Below are positions 7,342-14,512 of a stretch of 18,158 nucleotides of DNA, one piece after another. The DNA is taken from the NCBI GenBank assembly GCA_026987255.1, contig JALSNA010000079.1:1-18158 (forward strand), read 5' to 3'. The notes beneath the pieces were generated by a model, which was not told the origin of the DNA, searched no databases, and saw only the letters and a list, made by a program, of their open reading frames with translations. A program made the position numbers and the translations under genes. Each line of letters begins with the position of its first letter. The first letter of the stretch is position 1. This DNA comes from Hyphomicrobiales bacterium (GTDB lineage Bacteria; Pseudomonadota; Alphaproteobacteria; Rhizobiales; Aestuariivirgaceae).

Positions 7342-8034
7342 ATGGCCAAAGCGAAGAAAACCGCGCCTTCGGACAGGGCGCGCCTGCGCCGGGCCCATCA
7401 CAAGGCCCATTACGATTCGATCACCATTCATGACATCCTGGATGCCCAGCCGCTGGCCCATCTGGGCGTCATCATGGATGGCTGGCCGGCGGTCTTTCCC
7501 ACCATGCACTGGCGCGAGGGCGATCATGTCTATATCCACGGATCGAGGGCGGGGCGCAAGATGAAGGCGGCGGCGGGGCAGCCATGCTGCCTGACGGTGT
7601 CCATTCTCGACGCCTTCAAGCTGGCCCGCTCGGCCTTTCACCATTCGGTCAATTTCCGCTCGGTGATGATATATGCGCGCCCCGAACTGGTGCCTGAGGA
7701 GCAAAAGGAGGCGCGGCTGAACGCCATGATCGAAACCTATTTCCCCGGCCGCACGCAATTGCTGCGCCCGATGAGCGAAGCCGAGCGCAAGATGACCACG
7801 GTTCTGTCCTTTTCGCTCGCCGAGGCCTCGGCCAAGATCGGCGCCGGCGGCATCGCCGACGAGGAGGAGGATTATGCCCTGCCCATCTGGGCCGGGGTGA
7901 TCCCGGTGGCCGAGGTGGCCCTGGATATCGAGGCGGATGAGCGCAACCACCCCGATGCACCCATGCCCGATGAGGTGCTGCCCGCCTATCTGCGCGCCCG
8001 CATGGACAGAACATGGCCACGCCATGAAAAATGA
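7342..8034 (+). CDS. PNPOx-fold flavoprotein, NimA-like / COG3467 type
   Basis: 230 residues from the ATG at 7342; an ATG two codons earlier (7336) is only 3-4 bases from GGGG (7329-7332), whereas 7342 is about 9 bases from it. The split-barrel signature is clear: R/H-rich start with HYDSITIHDILD (23-34), LGVIMDGWPAVFPTMHWREG (41-60), YIHGSRAGRKMKA (64-76), CLTVSILDAFKLARSAFHHS (83-102) and VNFRSVMIYA. These are the FMN-binding blocks of the pyridoxamine-phosphate-oxidase-like family that includes nitroimidazole reductases. The natural substrate is unknown. It is the first gene behind the FNR-type promoter, so it is probably expressed under oxygen limitation. It overlaps the next small gene by 11 bases. 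Confidence 0.87.
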   Translation: MAKAKKTAPSDRARLRRAHHKAHYDSITIHDILDAQPLAHLGVIMDGWPAVFPTMHWREGDHVYIHGSRAGRKMKAAAGQPCCLTVSILDAFKLARSAFHHSVNFRSVMIYARPELVPEEQKEARLNAMIETYFPGRTQLLRPMSEAERKMTTVLSFSLAEASAKIGAGGIADEEEDYALPIWAGVIPVAEVALDIEADERNHPDAPMPDEVLPAYLRARMDRTWPRHEK

Positions 8035-8176
8035 CGATCCGGAAAGACGAAGGAGCCGCCCGCAGGATGACGGGATGGACTTCTATGACATCACCATCCG
8101 GGTGGCCGGCTGGCTGGCCGCCGCCACCGCGGTGGGCATGCTGATCATTTTCCTCACCTGGCTGCGCAGGCACTGA
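8024..8176 (+). CDS. Small single-pass membrane protein (50 aa), unknown
   Basis: The frame from the ATG at 8024 gives a charged N-terminus (MKNDDPERRRSRPQDDG), then DFYDITIRVAGWLAA and a strongly hydrophobic segment (ATAVGMLIIFLTW), ending LRRH. It overlaps the end of the PNPOx-like gene by 11 bases in another frame, so it is probably translated by coupling. A second possible start at 8075 (MDFYDITIRV, 33 residues) has AGGA about 8 bases upstream. I do not recognise the family. The position suggests a membrane partner or an anchor for the flavoprotein. It ends 11 bases from the convergent dctM stop. Confidence 0.55.
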   Translation: MKNDDPERRRSRPQDDGMDFYDITIRVAGWLAAATAVGMLIIFLTWLRRH

Positions 8177-8187
8177 ACGGCCTGCCC

Positions 8188-9501
8188 CTACATCCGCGCG
8201 GGCAAAAGCAGCACCAGGGCGGGGATGAGGGTGAGCAGCATCAGGCGGATGATGTCCATGATCCAGAAGGGAGTCACACCCTTGAAGATGGTGCCGGTGG
8301 TCACGTCGCCCACCACGCCCTTGAGCACGAAGACGTTCAGGCCCACCGGCGGGGTGATGAGCGAAATCTCGGTGACCACCACGACGATGATGCCGAACCA
8401 CACCGGATCGAAGCCCAGGGATGTGACCAGCGGGAAGAAGATGGGCACGGTGAGCAGGAGCATGGAGAGGGATTCGAAGATGGTGCCCAGCAGGATATAG
8501 ACCAGCAGGATCATCAGCATGACCCCCATGGGCGGCAGGCCAAGGCCGGTCACGGCGGCCTTCAGGGCATCGGGCAACCCGGCCAGGTTGACGAAATTGG
8601 AAAAGATCCAGGCGCCGATGAGCACGGCAAAGAGCTGGGCGGTGGTGTGGGCGGTCTCGGTGAGCACCTCCCAGAAGCCCTTCCAGCTCAGGCCGCGGCG
8701 CGAAAGGGCGATGAGAAAGGCCCCCATGGCCCCCATGCCGGCCGCCTCGGTGGGCGAGAAGGTCAGGTGCAGGGGGGCGAAATCGAACAGGCCGTAAAGC
8801 CCGCCGATGACGCCGATGAACAGCAGGGCCACGGCCCACACGCCCCGGAAGGCGGCGATCTTCTCCGCCCGGCTCAGGGGCGCGCCGGCCGGGCCGGCCT
8901 CGGGGTTGCGCCACACCGTCCAGCGCACCGCAAGCAGATAGAAGAACACCCCCAGCAGGCCGGGAATGATGCCGGCCATGAAGAGCTTGCCGATGGAGGT
9001 CTCGGTGAGCAGGCCGTAGATGATGAGAATGACCGAGGGCGGGATGAGGATGCCCAAGGTGCCGCCGGAGGCTATGGCGGCGGTGGAGAGGCTGTCGTCA
9101 TAGCCGTATTTGCGCATCTGCGGCATGGCCACCTTGGACATGGTGGCGGCGGTGGCCAGGGAGGAGCCGCAAATGGCCGAAAAGCCGCCGCAGGCAAGGA
9201 TGGTGGCCATGGCCAGGCCGCCGCGAAAGCGCCCCAGCAGGGCATAGGAAGCGCGGTAGAGCTCGCGCGACAGCCCGCCCTTGTTGACGAAAAGGCCCAT
9301 GAGGATGAACAGCGGAATGACCGACAGGCCGTAGTTTTGCGCCGTGTCGATGATCAGCCGCCCGGCCATGGAGATGGCGGCGCGCAGGCTGGTCTCGTGG
9401 GCATAGCCGATGATGCCCACCAGCCCCATGGCCAGGGCGATGGGCATGCGCGCCAGGACCAGCACGAGAACCGCGGCAAAACCGATGATGGAGGCTGTCA
9501 T
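8188..9501 (-). CDS. dctM: TRAP transporter large permease subunit DctM
   Basis: 437 residues, about 12 membrane segments, normal for DctM. Recognisable blocks include IPLFILMGLFVNKGGLSREL, GFSAICGSSLATAATMSKVAMPQM, IASGGTLGILIPPSVILIIYG and TEISLITPPVGLNVFVLKGV. It is the ion-coupled channel that moves the DctP-delivered solute across the inner membrane using a sodium or proton gradient. It is the last gene of the dctPQM operon, 44 bases after dctQ. The ribosome site at the chosen ATG is weak (GGAA), so the start is slightly uncertain. Its stop faces that of the small plus-strand gene with only 11 bases between. Confidence 0.93.
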   Translation of the reverse strand: MTASIIGFAAVLVLVLARMPIALAMGLVGIIGYAHETSLRAAISMAGRLIIDTAQNYGLSVIPLFILMGLFVNKGGLSRELYRASYALLGRFRGGLAMATILACGGFSAICGSSLATAATMSKVAMPQMRKYGYDDSLSTAAIASGGTLGILIPPSVILIIYGLLTETSIGKLFMAGIIPGLLGVFFYLLAVRWTVWRNPEAGPAGAPLSRAEKIAAFRGVWAVALLFIGVIGGLYGLFDFAPLHLTFSPTEAAGMGAMGAFLIALSRRGLSWKGFWEVLTETAHTTAQLFAVLIGAWIFSNFVNLAGLPDALKAAVTGLGLPPMGVMLMILLVYILLGTIFESLSMLLLTVPIFFPLVTSLGFDPVWFGIIVVVVTEISLITPPVGLNVFVLKGVVGDVTTGTIFKGVTPFWIMDIIRLMLLTLIPALVLLLPARM

Positions 9502-9545
9502 GGGATCAGGTTCCGCAATACTTGAATGGGCGCGCCCTTGACGCG

Positions 9546-10196
9546 TCAGTCCCCGTCAGGGGCATAGACCGGATTGTCCGGCGAGCGGTAGGGGTGAATG
9601 AGGCCGGGGCGGAAGAACAGCACCAGCCCGCGGGCGATGAAGGCCACGGCGGCGGCAAATGTCATGACGGCGATGAAGACGGAAATGTAGACCTGCGGAA
9701 TGTGCAGGTATTCGGTCATGTCGCCATAGGCGCGGGCGCGCATGGCCAGCTGCCAGACGCGCCAGGCCGGCCAGAGCAGCAAGATGCCGCAGGCCACGTT
9801 GACGAGCAGATCGAGCACGCGCCTGATGCGGGGGCCCATGACCCCTTCCATGAGATCGACGATAATGTGCTCGCCCTTGTAGGAGACCGCCGGAAGGGAG
9901 GCAAAGACGATGATGGCCAGCGCCAGGCGCGTCAGCTCGGTGGCCGATTCGATGGGGTTGTTGATGGCCGAGCGCAAAACCACATCGAAGAATGTCATGA
10001 CCATGAGAAGGAAGAGTACCACCCCCGCCAGCCGCGACGGCGCGCTCCCGAGGAAGCGCAAAAACCGCCACCCGGCCGCATGACCGGCTGCCCCCAGCAC
10101 AGCGGGGGTGGTTCCCTTGACGGGATGGGATGCAGCCGCATGCCGGCCGGCGTCCCGTCCCGATTTGGTCATGGCGCATGCCTTGCCATCCGCCAT
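9546..10196 (-). CDS. dctQ: TRAP transporter small permease subunit DctQ
   Basis: 216 residues from the ATG at 10196, with AAGGGG about 9 bases upstream; an alternative ATG at 10172 (MTKSGRDAGR) also has AAGG nearby. The first 45 or so residues are polar and Ala/Gly-rich. Four membrane segments then follow, the DctQ layout, including FFDVVLRSAINNPIESATELTRLALAIIVFASLP and the GEHIIVDL block typical of the family. The protein pairs with DctM at the inner membrane. It lies 47 bases after dctP on the same strand. Confidence 0.9.
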   Translation of the reverse strand: MADGKACAMTKSGRDAGRHAAASHPVKGTTPAVLGAAGHAAGWRFLRFLGSAPSRLAGVVLFLLMVMTFFDVVLRSAINNPIESATELTRLALAIIVFASLPAVSYKGEHIIVDLMEGVMGPRIRRVLDLLVNVACGILLLWPAWRVWQLAMRARAYGDMTEYLHIPQVYISVFIAVMTFAAAVAFIARGLVLFFRPGLIHPYRSPDNPVYAPDGD

Positions 10197-10243
10197 GGGT
10201 CAGACCCCTTTGCCGGCAGACGGCACATGCCGCATTGCACGCA

Positions 10244-11272
10244 TTACTTGAAAGCCTTCATCTGGGCTTGAATAAAGGTCATGACCGCTTTTGCGTCAAT
10301 ACCTTTCCTGGCCACCTCGGCGGACACTTTGTCGCGGATTTTCGCCGCGATTTCGGCATAGGCCTTCTGATCCTGCGGGCTGGCCATGGTGATGGAGACC
10401 TTCGGATTGTCCTTGGCGGCGGCGATGACCTTCTTGTCGTTGGTCTCCCACACACCCCCGGCCATGCGCGACAGCGGCTCGCCGAAGACCTTCTCCTTCA
10501 GGGCCTTGCGGTCAGCCGCGGAGAGGGACTTGAACTTGTCCGGGTTCATGATGATGGCGAAGGAGCCGCGATAGAAGCCGCCCGGCATCATGTAGACATT
10601 GGGGGCCACGTCATCGAGCTTGAAGCCCTTGCGGCTCTCCATGGGGAACATGACGCCATCGGCGGCATGGGAGGAAAGGGTCTCGTAGACCTTGGGCGCG
10701 GGCACGCGGATGCCGGTGGCCCCCAGGGCGGCGCCGACATCGCCGGACACGCCACCGCCCAGGCGCAGCTTCAGCCCCTTGATCTGGGAAAGCGCGGTGA
10801 TCTTCTTGCCCTTGACGGTGTGCAGCTGGCCCGGCCCGTGGGTCATCAGGCCGATGACCATGACACCCTTGTGCTCGTCAGCCTTCTTGAGAAACTTATC
10901 AAAGGCACGCCAGTAGGCCACGGAGGCGGCCTGGGCGCCGCCCTCGTAGCCGGGCAGCTCGATGAGCTTGGTGACGGTGAAGCGGCCGGGGTTGTAGCCG
11001 TGGAAAATCCAGGTGATGTCGGCCGCACCGTCCTGGATGAGGTCGAACTGGGCCGGCGGCGGGGCCAGCTTGTACTTGATCTGGGCAGTGACGCGGCCAT
11101 CGGTGGCCTTCTCGATCATCTTGATGAGCTGCGGCCACATCTGGGCGTTCATGCCATGGCCGGGCGGGGCCCAGCTGGAAATGATCAGCTTGGTGGCGGC
11201 ATCGGCCGATATGGCCGAAAGCGACAGGGCGGTGGCGGCCAAAAGGCCGGCGGCAAATGATTTCAGACGCAT
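10244..11272 (-). CDS. dctP: TRAP transporter periplasmic solute-binding protein DctP
   Basis: 342 residues from the ATG at 11272, which gives a good Sec signal peptide (MRLKSFAAGLLAATALSLSA, cleavage near ADA-A about residue 25) and follows AGGAGGGAG by about 12 bases. The longer frame to 11353 adds non-signal sequence. The mature start TKLIISSWAPPG is typical. The conserved ligand Arg is visible as R170 in IKGLKLRLGGG, which binds a carboxylate in most family members. The ligand is therefore probably an organic acid, but its identity cannot be read. It is first in the operon, as expected since binding proteins need high expression. Confidence 0.92.
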   Translation of the reverse strand: MRLKSFAAGLLAATALSLSAISADAATKLIISSWAPPGHGMNAQMWPQLIKMIEKATDGRVTAQIKYKLAPPPAQFDLIQDGAADITWIFHGYNPGRFTVTKLIELPGYEGGAQAASVAYWRAFDKFLKKADEHKGVMVIGLMTHGPGQLHTVKGKKITALSQIKGLKLRLGGGVSGDVGAALGATGIRVPAPKVYETLSSHAADGVMFPMESRKGFKLDDVAPNVYMMPGGFYRGSFAIIMNPDKFKSLSAADRKALKEKVFGEPLSRMAGGVWETNDKKVIAAAKDNPKVSITMASPQDQKAYAEIAAKIRDKVSAEVARKGIDAKAVMTFIQAQMKAFK

Positions 11273-11406
11273 GATCTTGGGGACTCCCTCCTGGATACGA
11301 CAAGGCGCAAAAACACCTGCCTCTTCCCCTTGCCTTATGGGCGAGGCGCCCAAGGGAAGCGCATGGTGATTTTTGTGTTTGTTTACCGGCAGCAGATGCT
11401 TAGCGC

Positions 11407-11442
11407 CACTGGACAGATTAGCTGTCCGTGAAGAGGCGTCAA
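11407..11442 (-). promoter_or_regulatory. Candidate dctPQM promoter with its -10 inside a dyad
   Basis: On the minus strand TTGACG (11437-11442) and TAATCT (11415-11420) are 16 bases apart. The -10 lies within GGACAG-N5-CTGTCC (11411-11427), whose arms extend to CAC/GTG (11407-11409 and 11428-11430) with one bulge. A repressor bound there would block RNA polymerase, as GntR-type regulators often do, but no regulator gene is present here. The dyad is certain; the promoter is moderate. The rest of the 215-base gap between dctP and the glycan gene shows nothing else clear. Confidence 0.45.
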
Positions 11443-11487
11443 GGGGCGAAATTGCGCATCAGACTTTAGTTCAATGCGCTTGCCTGC

Positions 11488-12948
11488 TCAATAGGCGTTC
11501 TGGGCATTGCTGCTGGAGAGCAGGGCGAAGGGCGTCTTGAGGATGATGTAGAGATCGAAGGCCAAGGACCAGTTGTCGATATATTCCAGATCGTATTTGA
11601 CCCGGTTCTCGATCTTCTCATAGGTATCGGTTTCGCCGCGCCAGCCATTGATCTGGGCCCAGCCGGTGATGCCCGGCTTGACCTTGTGGCGGGCGAAGTA
11701 ACCGCTGACCACCTCCTGATAGAGGGCATCGGCGGCCTTGGCCTGGGTGGCGTGGGGGCGCGGGCCGACCAGGGAGAGCTCGCCTTTCAGCACATTGAAC
11801 AGCTGCGGCAGCTCGTCGATGGAGGTCTTGCGGATGAAACGGCCCACCCTGGTGACGCGCGGATCGTCTTTGGTCACCAGTCTGGCGGCATTGGCATCGC
11901 ACAGATCGGTATACATGGAGCGGAACTTGTAGACCTCGATGAGCTCGTTGTTGAAGCCGTAGCGTTTCTGTTTGAAGAGCACCGGGCCCTTGCTCTCCAG
12001 ACGGATGGCGATGGCGGTGGCCGCCATGATGGGCGAGAAAGCGATGAGCATGACAAGGGCGAGGATGCGGTCCATCAGGCCCTTGAGGAACCAGCCCCAT
12101 TCGGTCAAAGGCAGCTCGAAAACGCTGAGCAGGGGCAAATCGCCCAGATAGTCATAGGCGCGCGGCGAGAGCTTCAGTTGCGAGGCCTGGCCGGAAATGC
12201 GGATATCGAGCGGCAGCTCCCACAATTGCTTGAGCATGTGCAAAAGGCGCTTTTCCGCCGACAGGGGAATGGCGACGATGACCAGATCGACGCGGTTGTG
12301 GCGGGCGTAATCGTGCAAATCCGCGACATTGCCCAGCTTGCGGTATTTGCGGATGTGCTCCGGGGAGCGTTCGTCCTTGCGGTCGTCGAAAAGGCCTATG
12401 ATTTCAACATCGAGGTTTTTGGAGCCTTCAAGGGTGTTGATGGCCTTTTCCGCCGCGGCGCCGCCGCCGACGATGGCGATGCGCCGGCGGAAGACCCCGT
12501 CGCGGACACGCGGCGCCACCCACAGGGCCACCGCCAGGCGGGAAAGCGCCAGATAGATGCCCCCGGCCAGGGCCCAGCCCAGATACATGCGCCAGCTTAC
12601 GTCCTGCATCAGGATATGGCCCAGGCCGAAAGCCGCGGCTCCCAGGAGGAGAACCAGCCCCAGGGCGACAAGAACGGTGCGGGCGGGATTGGCGAGAGCG
12701 GAGATGCGATATAGTCCGGATTCGCGCATGGCCAGCAAAGAGGCAAAGCTCAAGGTGAGGGTCAAAAAAGCCGGCAGGGAAAGGTCATGATCGCCCACAT
12801 GTCCTGGCAGAACGAGGAAGAACCACAGGCCGAAGCTGACCAGGAAGGCAAAATCGCTCAGCTTGAGAAGCCTTTGCACGATTTCCGGCGAAATATAGGC
12901 GCGCCGGGCTCCAGGGGCCACGGCCTTGGCGGCTTGCATCTGTTTCAT
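11488..12948 (-). CDS. Undecaprenyl-phosphate sugar (glucose) phosphotransferase, WcaJ/ExoY superfamily
   Basis: 486 residues from the ATG at 12948, which follows AGGAG by about 5 bases. The N-terminal part has four membrane segments (about 30-145). Next is a nucleotide-binding-like domain starting [15 protein letters not shown] (154-168), and the C-terminal bacterial sugar transferase domain begins [13 protein letters not shown] (289-301). Its hallmarks are [18 protein letters not shown] (328-345), [20 protein letters not shown] (374-393) with the VGPRP motif (394-398), and [17 protein letters not shown] (424-440). These enzymes transfer a hexose-1-phosphate from UDP-sugar to undecaprenyl phosphate, starting an exopolysaccharide repeat unit. 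No polymerase or other glycosyltransferase is adjacent, so it may act with a distant locus. Confidence 0.9.
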   Translation of the reverse strand: MKQMQAAKAVAPGARRAYISPEIVQRLLKLSDFAFLVSFGLWFFLVLPGHVGDHDLSLPAFLTLTLSFASLLAMRESGLYRISALANPARTVLVALGLVLLLGAAAFGLGHILMQDVSWRMYLGWALAGGIYLALSRLAVALWVAPRVRDGVFRRRIAIVGGGAAAEKAINTLEGSKNLDVEIIGLFDDRKDERSPEHIRKYRKLGNVADLHDYARHNRVDLVIVAIPLSAEKRLLHMLKQLWELPLDIRISGQASQLKLSPRAYDYLGDLPLLSVFELPLTEWGWFLKGLMDRILALVMLIAFSPIMAATAIAIRLESKGPVLFKQKRYGFNNELIEVYKFRSMYTDLCDANAARLVTKDDPRVTRVGRFIRKTSIDELPQLFNVLKGELSLVGPRPHATQAKAADALYQEVVSGYFARHKVKPGITGWAQINGWRGETDTYEKIENRVKYDLEYIDNWSLAFDLYIILKTPFALLSSSNAQNAY

Positions 12949-13081
12949 CGTCTCCTGTCCCCTGTCCTTTTCCTGTCTGCCTGCGCGGCATTGGTCATGA
13001 CACGTCCCGGAGGGGAGCATAGGGAAAAAGATTTAAAACCGGATGAATGGAAAATGAGCGCAAAAACATGCTCACTCCGCC

Positions 13082-13110
13082 TTGACGGGCGGCATGGGGA
13101 CACGTATATG
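13082..13110 (+). promoter_or_regulatory. Strong sigma70 promoter of the tRNA-Val gene
   Basis: TTGACG (13082-13087) and TATATG (13105-13110) are exactly 17 bases apart. Transcription would start near 13117, 30 bases before the tRNA. A small leader stem GGCCGC-CAGA-GCGGCC (13121-13136) lies between. This is one of the best promoter matches in the window, as expected for a stable RNA. Confidence 0.75.
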
Positions 13111-13146
13111 CACTGACGCGGGCCGCCAGAGCGGCCTTGTCAATCC

Positions 13147-13222
13147 GGGCGATTAGCTCAGCTGGTAGAGCACTGTGTTCACATCGCAGGGGTCACTGGT
13201 TCAAGTCCAGTATCGCCCACCA
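13147..13222 (+). tRNA. tRNA-Val (anticodon CAC), CCA encoded
   Basis: The 76-base sequence folds as a full cloverleaf. The acceptor stem is GGGCGAT/ATCGCCC, the D-loop is AGCTCAGCTGGTAGAGC, the anticodon stem is CTGTG/CGCAG with loop TTCACAT, and the T-arm is CTGGTTCAAGTCCAG. The anticodon CAC is at 13180-13182, reading GUG valine codons. The discriminator A and an encoded CCA end the gene. A T-run (TTTTT) follows immediately. The last 31 bases are duplicated downstream. Confidence 0.97.
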
Positions 13223-13292
13223 TTTTTCTCCGTTATCCCGCTGTTCAGTGCCCCCAGGGCGCGAAAAGCGCCCCGGCGCAAAGCGCCGCCCC
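13192..13292 (+). repeat. Direct repeat copy 1, spanning the tRNA-Val 3' end
   Basis: These 101 bases recur at 13344-13444 with two differences (13233 and 13242, both T to C). The copy covers the last 31 bases of the tRNA plus 70 bases after it. The downstream part has two adjacent hairpins: GGGCGC/GCGCCC (13257-13273) and GGCGC/GCGCC (13275-13287). A tRNA 3' end inside a direct repeat is the usual form of an integrase attachment site. Confidence 0.95.
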
Positions 13293-13301
13293 CGCGGAGG
13301 C

Positions 13302-13321
13302 ATTTTGCCGGAAGGCAAAAT
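13302..13321. repeat. Hairpin between the two tRNA-tail repeats
   Basis: ATTTTGCC-GGAA-GGCAAAAT is a perfect 8-bp stem with a four-base loop. It occupies much of the 51-base spacer between the direct repeats. No T-run follows on the plus strand. Confidence 0.8.
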
Positions 13322-13343
13322 CTGCCGTGAGCGCAAAAAAAGC

Positions 13344-13444
13344 GTCACTGGTTCAAGTCCAGTATCGCCCACCATTTTTCTCCGCTATCCCGCCGTTCAG
13401 TGCCCCCAGGGCGCGAAAAGCGCCCCGGCGCAAAGCGCCGCCCC
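13344..13444 (+). repeat. Direct repeat copy 2 with an orphan tRNA-Val 3' fragment (13344-13374)
   Basis: 99 of 101 bases match copy 1, offset by 152. The first 31 bases repeat the T-arm, the 3' acceptor strand and CCA of tRNA-Val, but no 5' half precedes them, so it cannot make a tRNA. The two GC hairpins are also repeated and end 17 bases from the stop of the GH26-like gene, where they may serve as its transcript end. The copy looks like the far boundary of a lost or reduced integrated element, or a tandem duplication. Confidence 0.93.
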
Positions 13445-13461
13445 TTTGGTCGGAAGCCGTG

Positions 13462-14511
13462 TCATTTGCGAGTGGTGAGGTATTTGCGCAAAGCGGCCGC
13501 CAGGGCAGGATCGGATTGCACGCGCAAATCTGCATCATGGGCCGGGTTGTCGTCGTTTTCCCAGGTTTCGTTCCACCAGGCCCAGCCTTTCAGGGCTTTC
13601 CACCTGCCGCTGTAAATCATGGCCAGGGCATCGGAGGCCCAGCGGGCGGCGTTTTCATGCCGGTTGTGCACATCGGTGCCCATTTCGGCCACAATGACGG
13701 GCTTTGCCGGAGCCATCGCGGCAAAGCGCGCCATGACAGGGGGCAATGATCTGGTGAAGGCCTTGCGCCAGTTTTCATGCGGGCTGAGGGCCGAATAGAT
13801 GGACACGCCCAGGATGTCGATGAAGGCATCGCCCGGATAATAGGCCTCGAAGCGGTTCCACTTGCGCTTTGGGGCGTCCTCGTCGTTGACATGGAAGACC
13901 CACAGGATGTTATGCGCTCCGGCCTTGCGCATCACGGAAATGATATGGCGATAGGCGGCGCGAAAGCGCGCCGGACCCTTGCGGCGGCCGTTCCAGAGAC
14001 CATTCCAGGGAAACCAGCGGCCATTCATCTCGGTGCCGTATTCGCAGATGATGGGCGCGCCGAAACGCGCCGCCGCCCGCCCCCAGGCCTGCAAGTCCGC
14101 ATCGAAACGGCCTGTGGCAATGGCGCGCAGGGTATAAAGCGGCTCGCGATGGTCTTCATCCGCATCGGAGCGCAGCATGAGGCGGATATAGGGGATGGCG
14201 CCGCGCGCCGCGATCCAGCGCGCCGTGGCTTCGGGAAAGGCGCGGCCATGAAACCAGTTGTGGGAGAACATGATCCAGTTCGCCCGCGCGCCGGTGGCCT
14301 TTTCATAGGCGGCCACGTCCGCGGGGGTGATGTCGTCCTCCTCGCCGGTGCGCCCGCCAGGATAGACGCCATGCAGCATGCGCCCATCCCCTGGGACAAT
14401 GGCGGCCAGAGCCGCCTCATGGGCATTGCCGCCCTCCTGCGCCCGCACCGGAGCACCCGTCAGGCAACCGGCCAGCAGGCCCAGGGCGGGGATCAGGAAG
14501 GCCAATCGCAC
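13462..14511 (-). CDS. GH26-like glycosidase (beta-mannanase type) lipoprotein
   Basis: 349 residues from the GTG at 14511, which gives a compact lipoprotein signal (MRLAFLIPALGLLAGC, lipid Cys at 16) and has AAGGAGG five bases upstream. The ATG at 14526 would place five polar residues first and overlap that site. Family GH26 features: MFSHNWFHGRAFP (81-93), the acid/base block EYGTEMNGRWFPWNG with E161, a LGVSIYS strand (234-240), the nucleophile block VIVAEMGT with E276, and WAWWNETWEN near the end. Members cut beta-1,4-mannan or related glycans. Leu after Cys suggests outer-membrane sorting. It follows the hdaA-like stop by one base. The substrate is unknown. Confidence 0.82.
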   Translation of the reverse strand: MRLAFLIPALGLLAGCLTGAPVRAQEGGNAHEAALAAIVPGDGRMLHGVYPGGRTGEEDDITPADVAAYEKATGARANWIMFSHNWFHGRAFPEATARWIAARGAIPYIRLMLRSDADEDHREPLYTLRAIATGRFDADLQAWGRAAARFGAPIICEYGTEMNGRWFPWNGLWNGRRKGPARFRAAYRHIISVMRKAGAHNILWVFHVNDEDAPKRKWNRFEAYYPGDAFIDILGVSIYSALSPHENWRKAFTRSLPPVMARFAAMAPAKPVIVAEMGTDVHNRHENAARWASDALAMIYSGRWKALKGWAWWNETWENDDNPAHDADLRVQSDPALAAALRKYLTTRK

Positions 14512-14512
14512 G

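Noticed and set aside
10197..10207. GGGTC-A-GACCC palindrome between dctP and dctQ
   Set aside because: Five-base arms with a one-base centre are too short to be meaningful in such GC-rich DNA.
13344..13374. A second tRNA gene after tRNA-Val
   Set aside because: Only the T-arm and 3' acceptor strand with CCA are present; the preceding bases cannot form D or anticodon arms.
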